DNA of 26,344 bases from Labilithrix sp. (GTDB lineage: Bacteria; Myxococcota; Polyangia; Polyangiales; Polyangiaceae), in NCBI GenBank assembly GCA_028287035.1, contig JAQBQL010000128.1:1-26344 (forward strand), read 5' to 3'. The notes under the pieces were generated by a model. The model had not been told where the DNA came from, ran no database searches, and saw nothing but the letters and a program-made list of their open reading frames with translations. Position 1 is the stretch's first letter. The number at the start of each line of letters is the position of its first letter. Both the position numbers and the translations under genes were made by a program. This document shows positions 1 to 7,585 of this stretch, piece by piece.

Positions 1-56
1 CGATCCAGACGTTCTTCGAGGGCCCTCGCCGAATCGGCCGCGTCCGCTTCCCGTGA
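1..56 (+). CDS. Possible 3' end of an upstream gene (partial)
   Basis: Reading from base 3, 17 codons are open and end in TGA at 54-56, giving a tail that finishes IGRVRFP. It could be the C-terminus of a gene lying mostly outside the window. The fragment is too short to recognise. The other two forward frames also stay open here, so this is only a suggestion. Confidence 0.22.
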   Translation, partial: IQTFFEGPRRIGRVRFP

Positions 57-60
57 GGAC

Positions 61-103
61 AAAAGAGAAGAGCCGCGAATCCCCGGAGGGAGTCGCGGCT
101 CTT
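61..103 (-). terminator. Rho-independent terminator of the CFA-synthase-family gene
   Basis: Bases 68-78 (AAGAGCCGCGA) and 93-103 form a perfect 11-bp stem. An inner TCCC/GGGA pairing (80-83 with 88-91) extends it. Read on the minus strand the stem is followed by a T-rich run (complement of 61-67 and the bases before it). It lies just beyond the stop codon at 125, as expected for the terminator of the methyltransferase gene. On the plus strand the following bases are not T-rich. Confidence 0.8.
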
Positions 104-124
104 GCTCGAGCGTGAAGGTCTAGG

Positions 125-1270
125 TCAGACCTTGCGCATCGGGACGGTGCGGTTGAACTTGTCGTGGTTCTTGTGCATCGTCACCTGGTAGGTGAAGCCG
201 GTGCCCTGGTCGCCCATGAGGGCCGACCAGTGGAGGAAGAAGTACCAGAGGCGGTACCAGCGCTGGCCGTACGCCTTGATGACTTCTTCCTTGTTCGAGA
301 CCCAGAGGTCCCGCCACGCGCGGAGCGTCTTGATGTAGTGCGAGCTCATTCGCTCGACGTCCTGGATCTCGAAGCCCGCGTTCTCGGCCGCGCGCAGCAT
401 GCCCGAGACCGGAAGGCTCGCGTCTGCGCCCGGGAAGATGTAGCGCGCCATGAAGAGCGCCCAGATCAGATCTTCGGGCTTGAGCGTGAGCGCCGTGAGC
501 GGGTTCTGCGGGCTGTTGAGGCCGCGGATGCCCGTCCACTGGAGGACGAAGAGGCCGTCGTCCTCGAGGAGGCTGTGGACCTTCTCGAAGTACGTGTCGA
601 GGTTCTTGATGCCGACGTGCTCGACCATCTCGAGGCTGACGATCTTGTCGAACTTGCCCTGGACGTTCCGGTAGTCACAGACCTCGACCTTCGCGAGGTC
701 CTGGACGCCGTACTCCTTGATGCGGGCGGTGCCGAAGTCGACCTGCTCCTGCGCGAGCGTGACGCCGTAGGTCTTCGCGCCGAACTCCTTCGCGGCGCGG
801 GCGACGAACGTGCCCCAGCCGCAGCCGATGTCGAGGAGCGTCTCGCCCTTCTTCAGCTGGAGCTTCTCGCACGCGCGGTCGATCTTCTTGTACTGCGCCT
901 GCGCGAGCGGCGTTTCGGGGGTCTCGTACCAGGCGGCCGTGTAGACCATCGCCTCGCCGAGGCACCAGCCGAAGAAGTCGTTCCCGCGGTTGTAGTGCTC
1001 GCCGACGATGCGGCTGTCCTGGCTCTTCGAGTGGATGAGCGCTTCGGGGAAGAAGTTCGTCGCCGCCCACTTGAAGTGCCCCGGCGTGAGCTTGAAGCTC
1101 ACCGTGTCGTGGCGCGACTCGAAGAAGGGGACCCACTTGTCGGCCGGGATGTCGACCTTCCCGGAGATATAGGCCTCGTAGAAATCCGACATCGGGACCT
1201 TCTTGCCGGACCACTGCGCGGCGAGGCCGCGATCGTCGAAGGTGACAAAGTCGCTGACGTTCTTCTTCAT
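125..1270 (-). CDS. Cyclopropane-fatty-acyl-phospholipid synthase family methyltransferase
   Basis: A 381-residue SAM-dependent methyltransferase of the CFA synthase/mycolic acid methyltransferase family, which modifies double bonds of membrane phospholipid acyl chains. Visible features are the helical N-terminal part with HYNRGNDFF (92-100), the SAM-binding motif LLDIGCGWGTF (145-155), SLEMVEHVG (212-220) and the C-terminal SHYIKTLRAW (310-319). From memory of the E. coli enzyme, the bicarbonate-site Glu (here E217) and Tyr (Y312) are kept. The catalytic His position is Gln (Q244) and the Cys position is Ala (A112), so the reaction may differ from cyclopropanation. I chose the ATG at 1270 (MKKN); an in-frame ATG at 1321 would add 17 unconserved-looking residues and has no better ribosome site. 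The gene stands alone with its own terminator and is divergent from the sensor gene. Family assignment is secure, product less so. Confidence 0.9.
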   Translation of the reverse strand: MKKNVSDFVTFDDRGLAAQWSGKKVPMSDFYEAYISGKVDIPADKWVPFFESRHDTVSFKLTPGHFKWAATNFFPEALIHSKSQDSRIVGEHYNRGNDFFGWCLGEAMVYTAAWYETPETPLAQAQYKKIDRACEKLQLKKGETLLDIGCGWGTFVARAAKEFGAKTYGVTLAQEQVDFGTARIKEYGVQDLAKVEVCDYRNVQGKFDKIVSLEMVEHVGIKNLDTYFEKVHSLLEDDGLFVLQWTGIRGLNSPQNPLTALTLKPEDLIWALFMARYIFPGADASLPVSGMLRAAENAGFEIQDVERMSSHYIKTLRAWRDLWVSNKEEVIKAYGQRWYRLWYFFLHWSALMGDQGTGFTYQVTMHKNHDKFNRTVPMRKV

Positions 1271-1454
1271 TGCGGGGCTGTTCTCCGTCGGGGGCGCGAG
1301 CTTGTGGCACATCACGGGCATCGGTTCAAGCCGTAGTGGCTGGCTGTCGCGGCAGACGGTGCTTTGCCGCAGGTAACGCCGTGCGCACCGAATTGCGCAG
1401 TGCCGACGAGGCCGCGGTGGCGGTCCACGCGCGCCGTGTTAGAAGCTCGAAACC

Positions 1455-2192
1455 TTGTCTTCGTATGCGCATCCCGACCTGATCACCTGGATGGCTACCC
1501 TCGCCGGGCTCCGCGCGAAGGTGGCAAAAGCCGAGTCGCTCGAGGAAGCGGCCGGCCTCGTCGCCCGCACCCTCCACGGCGAGTACCCCGACGTCACCGC
1601 GCTCGCCCGCGTCTACGCGGTGCTTCCGTACTCCGAGGTGGACGACGAGACCCGCGCGTTCGTGGACGGGCTCGCGAAGAACGCAGGGCAGACGGAGAAC
1701 GTCGGGCCCGCGACTCCGGTGCTCGTCCTGCTCGGCACGCATGGCCAGCGGCGCGAATGGCAGGACCGGCGCGCCTCGAAGGGCCACCGCGGCATCCCGC
1801 TCGTGTCGCCGGCGTTCGTCCAGGGCATCCCGATGGTCGCCCAGCTCCTGAAGGAGATCGGGGTCGAGCTGTCGTGGCTCGATCGGTCGGGCGGCCTCGA
1901 TGCGCGGCGGCTCCTCGGCCAGAACGGCGTCTTCTACGTTGCCGATGCCGCCGACGCGCGCGACTCGCAGGGGCGGCTCGTCATCCCGGCGCAGGACTTC
2001 GTCGCGGCCGAGCGCGTGCGGACCGTGTTCGGCATGGGCGGCACCTACGCCGACGGCACGCTGGTGGTCATCATCGTGTTCACGCGCGAGGCACTGAACC
2101 GCATGCAGGTCGACCGCCTCACCCCCCTCGTCTCGCTGCTGAAGAGCGAGACCGAACGCGTCGTCACGACGCGCCGCTTCTTCGCGCGCTGA
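1455..2192 (+). CDS. Stand-alone sensory (GAF-like) domain protein, function unknown
   Basis: A 245-residue soluble protein with no kinase, output or membrane segment. Its middle and end (LVLLGTHGQRREWQDR, SKGHRGIPL, FYVADA, IPAQDF and VFGMGGTYADGTLVV) resemble a sensory module usually found at the N-terminus of hybrid histidine kinases and GAF-containing regulators; this is from memory of such proteins. Here the module is the whole protein. It starts with TTG at 1455; an ATG at 1491 would remove 12 residues (SSYAHPDLITW-like leader) that look like part of the domain, so I prefer the TTG, although no clear Shine-Dalgarno is visible. A GAF histidine kinase follows 53 bases downstream in the same direction, so it may supply a signal to that kinase (inference). 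Ligand unknown. Confidence 0.7.
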   Translation: MSSYAHPDLITWMATLAGLRAKVAKAESLEEAAGLVARTLHGEYPDVTALARVYAVLPYSEVDDETRAFVDGLAKNAGQTENVGPATPVLVLLGTHGQRREWQDRRASKGHRGIPLVSPAFVQGIPMVAQLLKEIGVELSWLDRSGGLDARRLLGQNGVFYVADAADARDSQGRLVIPAQDFVAAERVRTVFGMGGTYADGTLVVIIVFTREALNRMQVDRLTPLVSLLKSETERVVTTRRFFAR

Positions 2193-2245
2193 CCGGGCTC
2201 CGGGGGGCTGGCGGGCGGCGCGAGGCCCGCTACTCTGGACGAGCC

Positions 2246-3436
2246 ATGCCCCGAGCTCTCTTTCCGCATGACGAGCCGGCCCGTCTTGCGGCACTCCATG
2301 CCCTCGAGATCCTCGATACGCCGCAGGAGCAGGGCTTCGACGACATCGTCATCCTGGCGAGCCAGATCTGCAACGTGCCGATCGCCCTCGTGAGCCTCGT
2401 CGACGGCGAGCGCCAGTGGTTCAAGGCGAAGATCGGCCTCGAGGCGAACGAGACGCATCGCGATTACGCCTTCTGCTCGCACGCGATCCTCGGCGACGAG
2501 ATGATGGTCGTGCCGGATGCGCCCGCCGACGCGCGTTTCGTCGACAATCCGCTCGTGACCGGCGCCCCGAACGTGCGCTTCTACGCGGGCGCGCCGGTCC
2601 ACGGCCCCGACGGCGCGAAGCTCGGCACGCTGTGCATCATCGACGACAAGCCGCGCGAGCTCACGCCGGCGGCACGGACCGCGCTCCTCGCCCTCAAGCG
2701 CCAGGTCGAGTGCCTCATCAGGCTCCGTCAGAGCCAGCTGCTCCTCGCCAAGGCGAACGGCGCGCTGGTCGAGCTGCAACACAACAAGGACGCGCTCGTG
2801 CAGTACGTCGTGCACGACATGAACACCGCCCTGCAGTCGGTCGTCGTGAACGCGCAGGCCCTCGCGGTGAAGCCTCCCGCCGCCGAGGAGGTGAAGAACG
2901 TGGCGCGCGAGATCGGCGCCGCCGGCGACACGCTGCGCCGGCTCGTCTTCGACATGATGGACCTGTCACGGCACGAGCGCGGCGGACAGCTCACGGTGGT
3001 CCGCCGGATGGTGCCGCTCGACCACGTCCTGCAGCAGGCGGCGCGGCTCTTCGCGAAGCGCCTCGAGGACGCCGGCGTCACGCTGAGGGTGCCGGCGACG
3101 GCGCTCTGCCTGGACACCGATCCCGACCTTCTCTCACGCGTGCTCGAGAACCTCGTCGACAATGCCGTTCGTCATGCGCCGAGCGGCACGGAGATCGTGG
3201 TCAGTGCGGCGCGAACCTCGACGGAGACCATCGTGACGGTGTGTGACGATGGCCCTGGCATTCCCGCCGATCGCCGGCTGTCCGTCTTCCAGCTCTACGA
3301 CGCTGCGAAGCGCCCCAAGGCGGACTCCCGCGGCATCGGGCTCGCGTTCTGCCGGGTGGCGACCGAGGCGCTCGGCGGACGCATCTGGGTCGAGCCCAAC
3401 GGCGCCCAGGGCAGCCGCTTCTGCATCGCGATCTGA
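2246..3436 (+). CDS. GAF-domain sensor histidine kinase
   Basis: A 396-residue cytoplasmic sensor kinase with no signal peptide or membrane span. Residues about 15-160 are a GAF domain of the common type beginning RLAALHALEILDTPQEQGFD and containing FCSHAI, RFYAGAP and LGTLCIID. Next comes a HisKA-type dimerisation helix with H-box VVHDMN (H190 is the predicted phosphoacceptor), then a HATPase_c domain with N box NLVDNAVRH, G1 box DDGPGIP and G2 box GIGLAF. The order phosphoacceptor-ATPase is complete, so autophosphorylation is expected. No receiver domain or response-regulator gene is adjacent. The ATG at 2246 has a modest GGACGAG upstream; the reading frame stays open further upstream, but that part is low-complexity Arg-rich sequence antiparallel to nothing conserved. 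Its neighbour upstream is a stand-alone sensory protein. The GAF ligand cannot be read from sequence. Confidence 0.92.
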   Translation: MPRALFPHDEPARLAALHALEILDTPQEQGFDDIVILASQICNVPIALVSLVDGERQWFKAKIGLEANETHRDYAFCSHAILGDEMMVVPDAPADARFVDNPLVTGAPNVRFYAGAPVHGPDGAKLGTLCIIDDKPRELTPAARTALLALKRQVECLIRLRQSQLLLAKANGALVELQHNKDALVQYVVHDMNTALQSVVVNAQALAVKPPAAEEVKNVAREIGAAGDTLRRLVFDMMDLSRHERGGQLTVVRRMVPLDHVLQQAARLFAKRLEDAGVTLRVPATALCLDTDPDLLSRVLENLVDNAVRHAPSGTEIVVSAARTSTETIVTVCDDGPGIPADRRLSVFQLYDAAKRPKADSRGIGLAFCRVATEALGGRIWVEPNGAQGSRFCIAI

Positions 3437-3441
3437 GGCGT

Positions 3442-3813
3442 TCAGCCGAGCTCCGCGAGCGGGCGCGTCGACATGCGCGCCCAGCGGCGCACCTCGAGCT
3501 CGACGCTCTGCGCGTCTTCCTGCTCGTCGAGCCAGTGGACGGGCATCTTCGCCTGGGCAGCCTGGACCTCGAAGACCTCGCGGTCCCAGCTGCGCAGGCC
3601 GGTCGACCCGATCACCATCGCGTTCGGATGACGGGCGAGGGCGCGGCAAGCCGAGAGGAGGTTGCGGGCCTCGGCGAACCCGAGACCGAGCTCGATCGCG
3701 AGCGCCTCGCACTGCGAGCGGGCCGGCTCCTGGACGCCGAAGAGGACGAGCGCGCGAGAGCTCGGAAGGGCACGCCGGAGCGTGGGGCGCGCAGAGCTGG
3801 GCGGGACGGGCAT
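3442..3813 (-). CDS. Hypothetical protein, possible degenerate receiver-like fold
   Basis: About 123 residues from ATG 3813 (an ATG at 3873 would add 20 Gly/Pro-rich residues). I do not recognise a family. The segments alternate strand-like and helix-like stretches (ALVLFGV, helix to ELGLGF, helix, AMVIGSTG, PVHWLD, final helix EVRRWA), resembling a Rossmann or response-regulator receiver fold. The acidic pair after strand 1 and the phosphoacceptor Asp after strand 3 are missing, so phosphorylation would not be expected. It is convergent with the GAF kinase, with 5 bases between stop codons. A link to that kinase is only a guess. Codon use is consistent with a real gene on this strand. Confidence 0.5.
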   Translation of the reverse strand: MPVPPSSARPTLRRALPSSRALVLFGVQEPARSQCEALAIELGLGFAEARNLLSACRALARHPNAMVIGSTGLRSWDREVFEVQAAQAKMPVHWLDEQEDAQSVELEVRRWARMSTRPLAELG

Positions 3814-3924
3814 GGGCGGCCCCAGTGCAAGACCCGGCCCGCTGCGGCCGCCGGCGGCGTTTCGGGTGGACACCCGTGTTTTCCCGGGCGAAAGCCTGCG
3901 CCCAGTTGCCGCGTCAGTCCCGGT

Positions 3925-4470
3925 TCACGCTGCGGTCCCCTGCGCGCGGCGAGTCGCCTCGGGCGCTTTCGTCGCCCCACGGAGCATCGGCGCGACCGCG
4001 GCGGCAACGAGCCCACCGAACGCGTAGAGCGCAACCGTCATCATCTGGGTCTGGAGCGACCGGCCGCGATGGCGGCGTGGGAGGCCGAGCGCCGGCGTGA
4101 GGACGACGGCGCCGAGGCCCATCATCGCGCCGGTGCCGAGGCCACGCAGCAGAGGATGGCTCGAGGGCTTCGCGAGCGCCGCATAGAAGAGGCCATTGCC
4201 GAGGAGGTCCCCGACGAGCGTGTAGCCGCGCAGCCGCTCGCCGCGCGGGCGCTTCACGAAGCCGACGCCCACCGCGTCGAGCACGCGCGAGAGGCCTGCC
4301 ATGCCGAGCCGGTCCATGCGCGGCGCGCCCGGGACGAGCTGGCGCAGGATCTCGTGGGCCAGCGTCACCGCTGCGGCGCCGGCGGCGCCGGTGACGAGCC
4401 CCCGCGCAGGGAACGAGGTCGTGGAGTCGGAGGAACCGGAAGCAACGAGGGCGGTATCGGGCGAGCTCAT
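3925..4470 (-). CDS. Conserved membrane protein of unknown function
   Basis: A 181-residue predicted inner-membrane protein. Hydrophobic segments are visible near residues 24-45 (GLVTGAAGAAAVTLAHEIL), 95-115 (LVGDLLGNGLFYAAL), 122-142 (LGTGAMMGLGAVVLTPAL) and 152-172 (ALYAFGGLVAAAVAPML). A loop with PRMDRLGMAGLSRVL lies between the first two, a pattern I associate with an uncharacterised bacterial membrane family. The start MSSPDT at 4470 is chosen because the frame upstream of it loses membrane-protein character. It is divergent from the small gene at 4525, with 54 bases between them. No function can be assigned. Confidence 0.6.
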   Translation of the reverse strand: MSSPDTALVASGSSDSTTSFPARGLVTGAAGAAAVTLAHEILRQLVPGAPRMDRLGMAGLSRVLDAVGVGFVKRPRGERLRGYTLVGDLLGNGLFYAALAKPSSHPLLRGLGTGAMMGLGAVVLTPALGLPRRHRGRSLQTQMMTVALYAFGGLVAAAVAPMLRGATKAPEATRRAQGTAA

Positions 4471-4524
4471 ACGGGCACGCGTGCAGATGTCGCGCCGGGG
4501 CTCGTGCCTTGCACGCCGTGCCTC

Positions 4525-4866
4525 ATGGCAATCGAAGGATCGAAGCGCGCTTCCGTCGTCCAGGTAATAAAGGAGGCGGCAAGCACGCTCCGCGATGCGA
4601 AGTCCGAGCCCACCGACGACGCCGCGGTGGGCGAGGCGCTCCGGGCGGCCTGTGGCAAGAGGGGCATCAGCCCCGAGGAATTCGATGCCGCAGTCCGCGA
4701 CGAGCCCGAGCTCCTCCTCCTCCAGAAGAACGCGATCCGCGAGGCTCTCGCAGGCAGCACCGACCCCGGACCGCACGCCGAGATCTCACGCGAGGCCGCG
4801 ACCGGCCGCCCCGGCGATACCGCCGATGGCCCCGGCAACCCGGAGTCGTCCGTCGAGCCGCACTGA
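4525..4866 (+). CDS. Hypothetical small acidic protein
   Basis: A 113-residue soluble, acidic protein. It starts MAIEGSKRASVVQVIKEAA and has two short helical stretches (GEALRAACGKRGISPEEFDAAV and LLLLQKNAIREAL) and a Gly/Pro/Glu-rich, probably disordered C-terminal third. I recognise no family. The ATG at 4525 lacks a clear ribosome site; a GTG at 4504 is the next alternative upstream. It is divergent from the membrane protein at 4470 and precedes the ferritin-like pair by about 160 bases. Gene reality is supported by amino-acid composition rather than by homology. Confidence 0.5.
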   Translation: MAIEGSKRASVVQVIKEAASTLRDAKSEPTDDAAVGEALRAACGKRGISPEEFDAAVRDEPELLLLQKNAIREALAGSTDPGPHAEISREAATGRPGDTADGPGNPESSVEPH

Positions 4867-5012
4867 GGTCGCCGTCATTGCTGCCCCGATCGCGGGCGGC
4901 GCGTGTGACAAGCATCGGCGCCCTCGTCCGCTCACCCGTTCACACCTCGCTGGCCGGCCCGCGTTCTTCTGCCGTTAAGGAAAAGGCACACGGGCTGCAT
5001 CGGGGGATGACC

Positions 5013-5019
5013 GGAGAGG
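5013..5019 (+). promoter_or_regulatory. Ribosome binding site fixing the start of the first ferritin-like gene
   Basis: GGAGAGG lies 5 bases before ATG 5025. It favours that ATG over the in-frame ATG at 5007, which has no comparable site in front. Confidence 0.7.
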
Positions 5020-5024
5020 TGACC

Positions 5025-6221
5025 ATGACACTCGACGTCACGAAGGAGCGAGGCACGCCGCTCGACAAGCAGGAGTTCGACTGGAAAGAGCTCGTGCAGG
5101 TGCCCTATTCGAAGCTGGACGATGACGCATTCACGCGCGTGCGCGTGATCTTGATGAACGGGATCGAGGCCGAGAGCCTGCGCTTCAAGCACATGGCCGC
5201 GCGCTTCAACCCGGCGCTGCAGGAGCCGCTCGCACGGATCCGCCGCGCCGAGCAGCACCAGCAGACGCTGGTGAACTGGCTGAACCCGCCCGACCAGAGC
5301 GCGCTCGAGACCACGATCGGATTCGAGCAAGTCGCGATCGAGCTCACCGCGTTCCTCGCGCAGAACGAGCCCGATGCCTACCTGAAGCAGGTCATGGATT
5401 TCGGGCTCCTCGAGGACTTCGATCACATGTACCGGTACGCCGCGCTCATGGATCGCGTCGAGGGCCGCGACGCCAACAACCTCCTTCAGTGTTACACCGA
5501 CATCCTGCCCGGCCGGCCGACGAGCGTTGAGCATCGCGCGCCGGAGGACGACCTCCGGGTCAACTACGACAAGACCACGGCGTCCCCGGTGTCGAAGCTC
5601 AACTCGATCATCCTCACTGCGTCCGAGACGATGACTCACGACTATTACATGGTCGTCGGCCCCACGTTCTCGGACCCGACGGCGCGTCAGCTGTATGCCG
5701 AGATCGCCTCGATCGAGGAGCAGCACGTCACGCAGTACGAGTCCCTCATGGATCCGCGCGAATCGTGGATCGAGAAGTGGATGATGAACGAGCTGATGGA
5801 GGTCTACACGTACCTCTCCTGCGCCAAGCAGGAAGCCAACCCGCGTATCCGCAAGATCTGGGAGCGCTTCGTCGACTACGAGCTCGGACACCTCCAGCTC
5901 GCGATGGCCGCGTTCCAGAACATCGAAGGGCGCGACCCCGCCGAGGTCATTCCGACCTCGCTGCCCGAGCCGATCGACTTCAAGAGCCAGCGTGACTACG
6001 TCCGCAAGACGCTGCGCGAGCAGGTTCACCTGCGCGCCAACGGGCGGCAGATCGTCGGGCCGGAGCAGGAGTCGCAGGCGTCGGTCGCTTACCGTACCCG
6101 CATGAACCGCGCGGGCTCGCCCTCGGAGCGCGTCGCGGCTGGTTACAAGTGGCGGCCGGGCACCGAGCTCGCGCCTCTCGTCGACGGTAACGGCGCTGGA
6201 ATCCAGGAGTCGCGGCTATGA
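5025..6221 (+). CDS. Ferritin-like protein (large, two-part)
   Basis: A 398-residue soluble, helix-rich protein with many Glu/His pairs typical of ferritin-like di-iron bundles. Examples are ESLRFKHMAARF near residue 50, FEQVAIELTAF near 100, LLEDFDHMYRY near 130, EIASIEEQHVTQYE near 230 and FVDYELGHLQLAM near 285. The length suggests two bundles or one extended bundle. The family is not a classical ferritin or Dps, and I cannot name it more precisely. The next gene is another ferritin-like protein whose ATG overlaps this stop (ATGA), so the two are translationally coupled and may assemble together or share iron or oxygen chemistry (inference). The start at ATG 5025 is set by a strong Shine-Dalgarno. 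The reading frame remains open upstream, but that part overlaps the acidic small gene in another frame and looks non-coding. Confidence 0.75.
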   Translation: MTLDVTKERGTPLDKQEFDWKELVQVPYSKLDDDAFTRVRVILMNGIEAESLRFKHMAARFNPALQEPLARIRRAEQHQQTLVNWLNPPDQSALETTIGFEQVAIELTAFLAQNEPDAYLKQVMDFGLLEDFDHMYRYAALMDRVEGRDANNLLQCYTDILPGRPTSVEHRAPEDDLRVNYDKTTASPVSKLNSIILTASETMTHDYYMVVGPTFSDPTARQLYAEIASIEEQHVTQYESLMDPRESWIEKWMMNELMEVYTYLSCAKQEANPRIRKIWERFVDYELGHLQLAMAAFQNIEGRDPAEVIPTSLPEPIDFKSQRDYVRKTLREQVHLRANGRQIVGPEQESQASVAYRTRMNRAGSPSERVAAGYKWRPGTELAPLVDGNGAGIQESRL

Positions 6222-6946
6222 ACAACACGACCGAGCTAGGAACGAACCGCACCGGCATCGACATGTCGCCGATCGACAACAAGCGCCTCATCGAAGGCGC
6301 TGCGGCGACCATCCCCAGCAGCCCCGGTGACGAGCAGGGGATCGACCGGGAGCGCGCCGAGTACGTCGTGCTCGGCGCGACCATCGGGAGCGTGCCGCCG
6401 CCCGGAACGCTCCGCGGCGCCGCCACGTCGGTGCTGCAATCGGCCAAGGGGCAGAGCGCCACCGTGCTCATCGACCGCCTCGGCCAGCGTCTCGCCTTCG
6501 AGCGCATGGGGACGCGCCTCTACGGAGCGCTCATCTCCAAGCTGAAGGCGTCGCAGCCGCTCCCCGGCGGGCCGACCCTCGAGGACCTCGAGCGCATCCA
6601 GCGTCAGGAGCTGGAGCACTTCGAGATGCTGCGCGAGCACATGCTGGCGATGGGCGCGGACCCGACCGCAATGACGCCTTCGGCAGACGTCTCGGCGGTG
6701 AGCTCCCTCGGGCTCCTGCAGGTGATCGGCGATCCGCGGATGAACCTGAAGCAGTCGCTCGAGGCCATCCTGGTCGCCGAGCTCGTCGACAACGACGCGT
6801 GGGCGCTGCTCGCTGCGATCGCGCGCGGTGAGGGCCAGGAGGCGCTCGCCACGCGTTGCGAGGTCGCCCTCGCGCAGGAAGAGGAGCATCTCGCGAACGT
6901 GCGCGCCTGGGTCCAGGGCTCCACGGTCAACCAGGCCGGCGTGTAG
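6218..6946 (+). CDS. Ferritin-like di-iron protein
   Basis: A 242-residue protein with the classic ferritin-like four-helix iron-ligand pattern: E95 in helix 1, E131xxH134 (ELEHFE) in helix 2, E188 in helix 3 and E221xxH224 (EEEHL) in helix 4. These residues would bind a di-iron centre. The first roughly 80 residues are probably a flexible leader containing VPPPGTLRGAATSVLQ, reminiscent of a targeting or docking peptide (inference). The ATG overlaps the preceding stop by four bases, so the two genes form one operon closed by the terminator at 6964-7011. Likely roles are iron handling or peroxide detoxification; oxidase activity is possible, and no substrate can be deduced. Confidence 0.8.
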   Translation: MNNTTELGTNRTGIDMSPIDNKRLIEGAAATIPSSPGDEQGIDRERAEYVVLGATIGSVPPPGTLRGAATSVLQSAKGQSATVLIDRLGQRLAFERMGTRLYGALISKLKASQPLPGGPTLEDLERIQRQELEHFEMLREHMLAMGADPTAMTPSADVSAVSSLGLLQVIGDPRMNLKQSLEAILVAELVDNDAWALLAAIARGEGQEALATRCEVALAQEEEHLANVRAWVQGSTVNQAGV

Positions 6947-6963
6947 CTGCTGTCACGAGAACG

Positions 6964-7011
6964 CGCGAGAGGCGTCACCGCACCGGATGCGGATGACGCC
7001 TCTCGCGTTTT
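6964..7011 (+). terminator. Strong composite Rho-independent terminator
   Basis: Bases 6964-6977 and 6994-7007 form a perfect 14-bp stem (CGCGAGAGGCGTCA with its complement). Inside the loop CCGCA (6978-6982) pairs with TGCGG (6988-6992), leaving a 5-base apex. TTTT follows at 7008-7011. It terminates the ferritin-like operon on the plus strand. There is no T-run in the opposite direction, so the convergent gene at 7034 is probably not stopped by it efficiently. Confidence 0.9.
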
Positions 7012-7033
7012 GTCGGTTGCCCGATCGACGCGT

Positions 7034-7354
7034 TCAGCTGCCGAGGCGGTCGGAGCCAGCGACCTTCACGATCTTGTTGTAGAGGCCGAAGATCAGCAGG
7101 GTGGGAACCCAGTGACCGACGAAGCTCGCGAGCGGCGCCCGGCCCTCGACGCGGCGCCCGAACATCCCCATGCGCGGACGGGGCCCGAGGATCTGGAAGG
7201 CGAGCGAGCCCACCATGGCCGCGCCCGCGGCCCAGAGGAAGACGTCGGACGGGAGCTTGGCGGTCTGCTCCTCGATGGGGCGCGCCAGGCCACCCTCCTT
7301 GTGGCTCACGCGCTCGGACATGGTGCCGTTGTTCGATTCGTACGAAGTGTTCAT
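7034..7354 (-). CDS. Small conserved membrane protein of unknown function
   Basis: A 106-residue protein with a hydrophilic N-terminal 38 residues and then two hydrophobic segments: VFLWAAGAAMVGSLAFQIL (39-57) and the segment around VGHWVPTLLIFGLYNKIVKV (79-98). The pattern EEQTAKLPSDVFLWAAG plus a terminal GLYNKIVKV is familiar from small uncharacterised bacterial proteins, but I know no function. AGGTGA precedes ATG 7354 at good spacing. It is divergent from the DUF4142 lipoprotein gene (231 bases between starts) and convergent with the ferritin-like operon, consistent with a shared stress locus. Confidence 0.65.
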   Translation of the reverse strand: MNTSYESNNGTMSERVSHKEGGLARPIEEQTAKLPSDVFLWAAGAAMVGSLAFQILGPRPRMGMFGRRVEGRAPLASFVGHWVPTLLIFGLYNKIVKVAGSDRLGS

Positions 7355-7585
7355 GGTTCACCTGATGAGGGGGACGACGTGTCCGCGCCGCCCCAAGCAA
7401 GAAGCACGCACGGGGGCTCGCAGCAGGATGGCGGCCATTTCCGGCAGGTCCAGCGTGACAGCGGACCCCTATCGGGTGAGCGCCGTTGCAAGGTTGCTCG
7501 GACCGCGCGCGTGGTCCCCCGTTCACGACCCGCACCCACAGCGGCCGATCGCGCTCGGCATCGCGGGTGCACGGCACGATGGACC

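Noticed and set aside
1364..2245. Upstream extension of the GAF kinase frame
   Set aside because: This part is an Arg/Pro/Ala-rich shadow of the sensory gene at 1455-2192; the conserved GAF sequence begins just after ATG 2246.
3535..4524. Long plus-strand frame leading into the small gene at 4525
   Set aside because: It is antisense to two minus-strand genes, one with clear membrane segments, and its composition is non-protein-like until about 4525.
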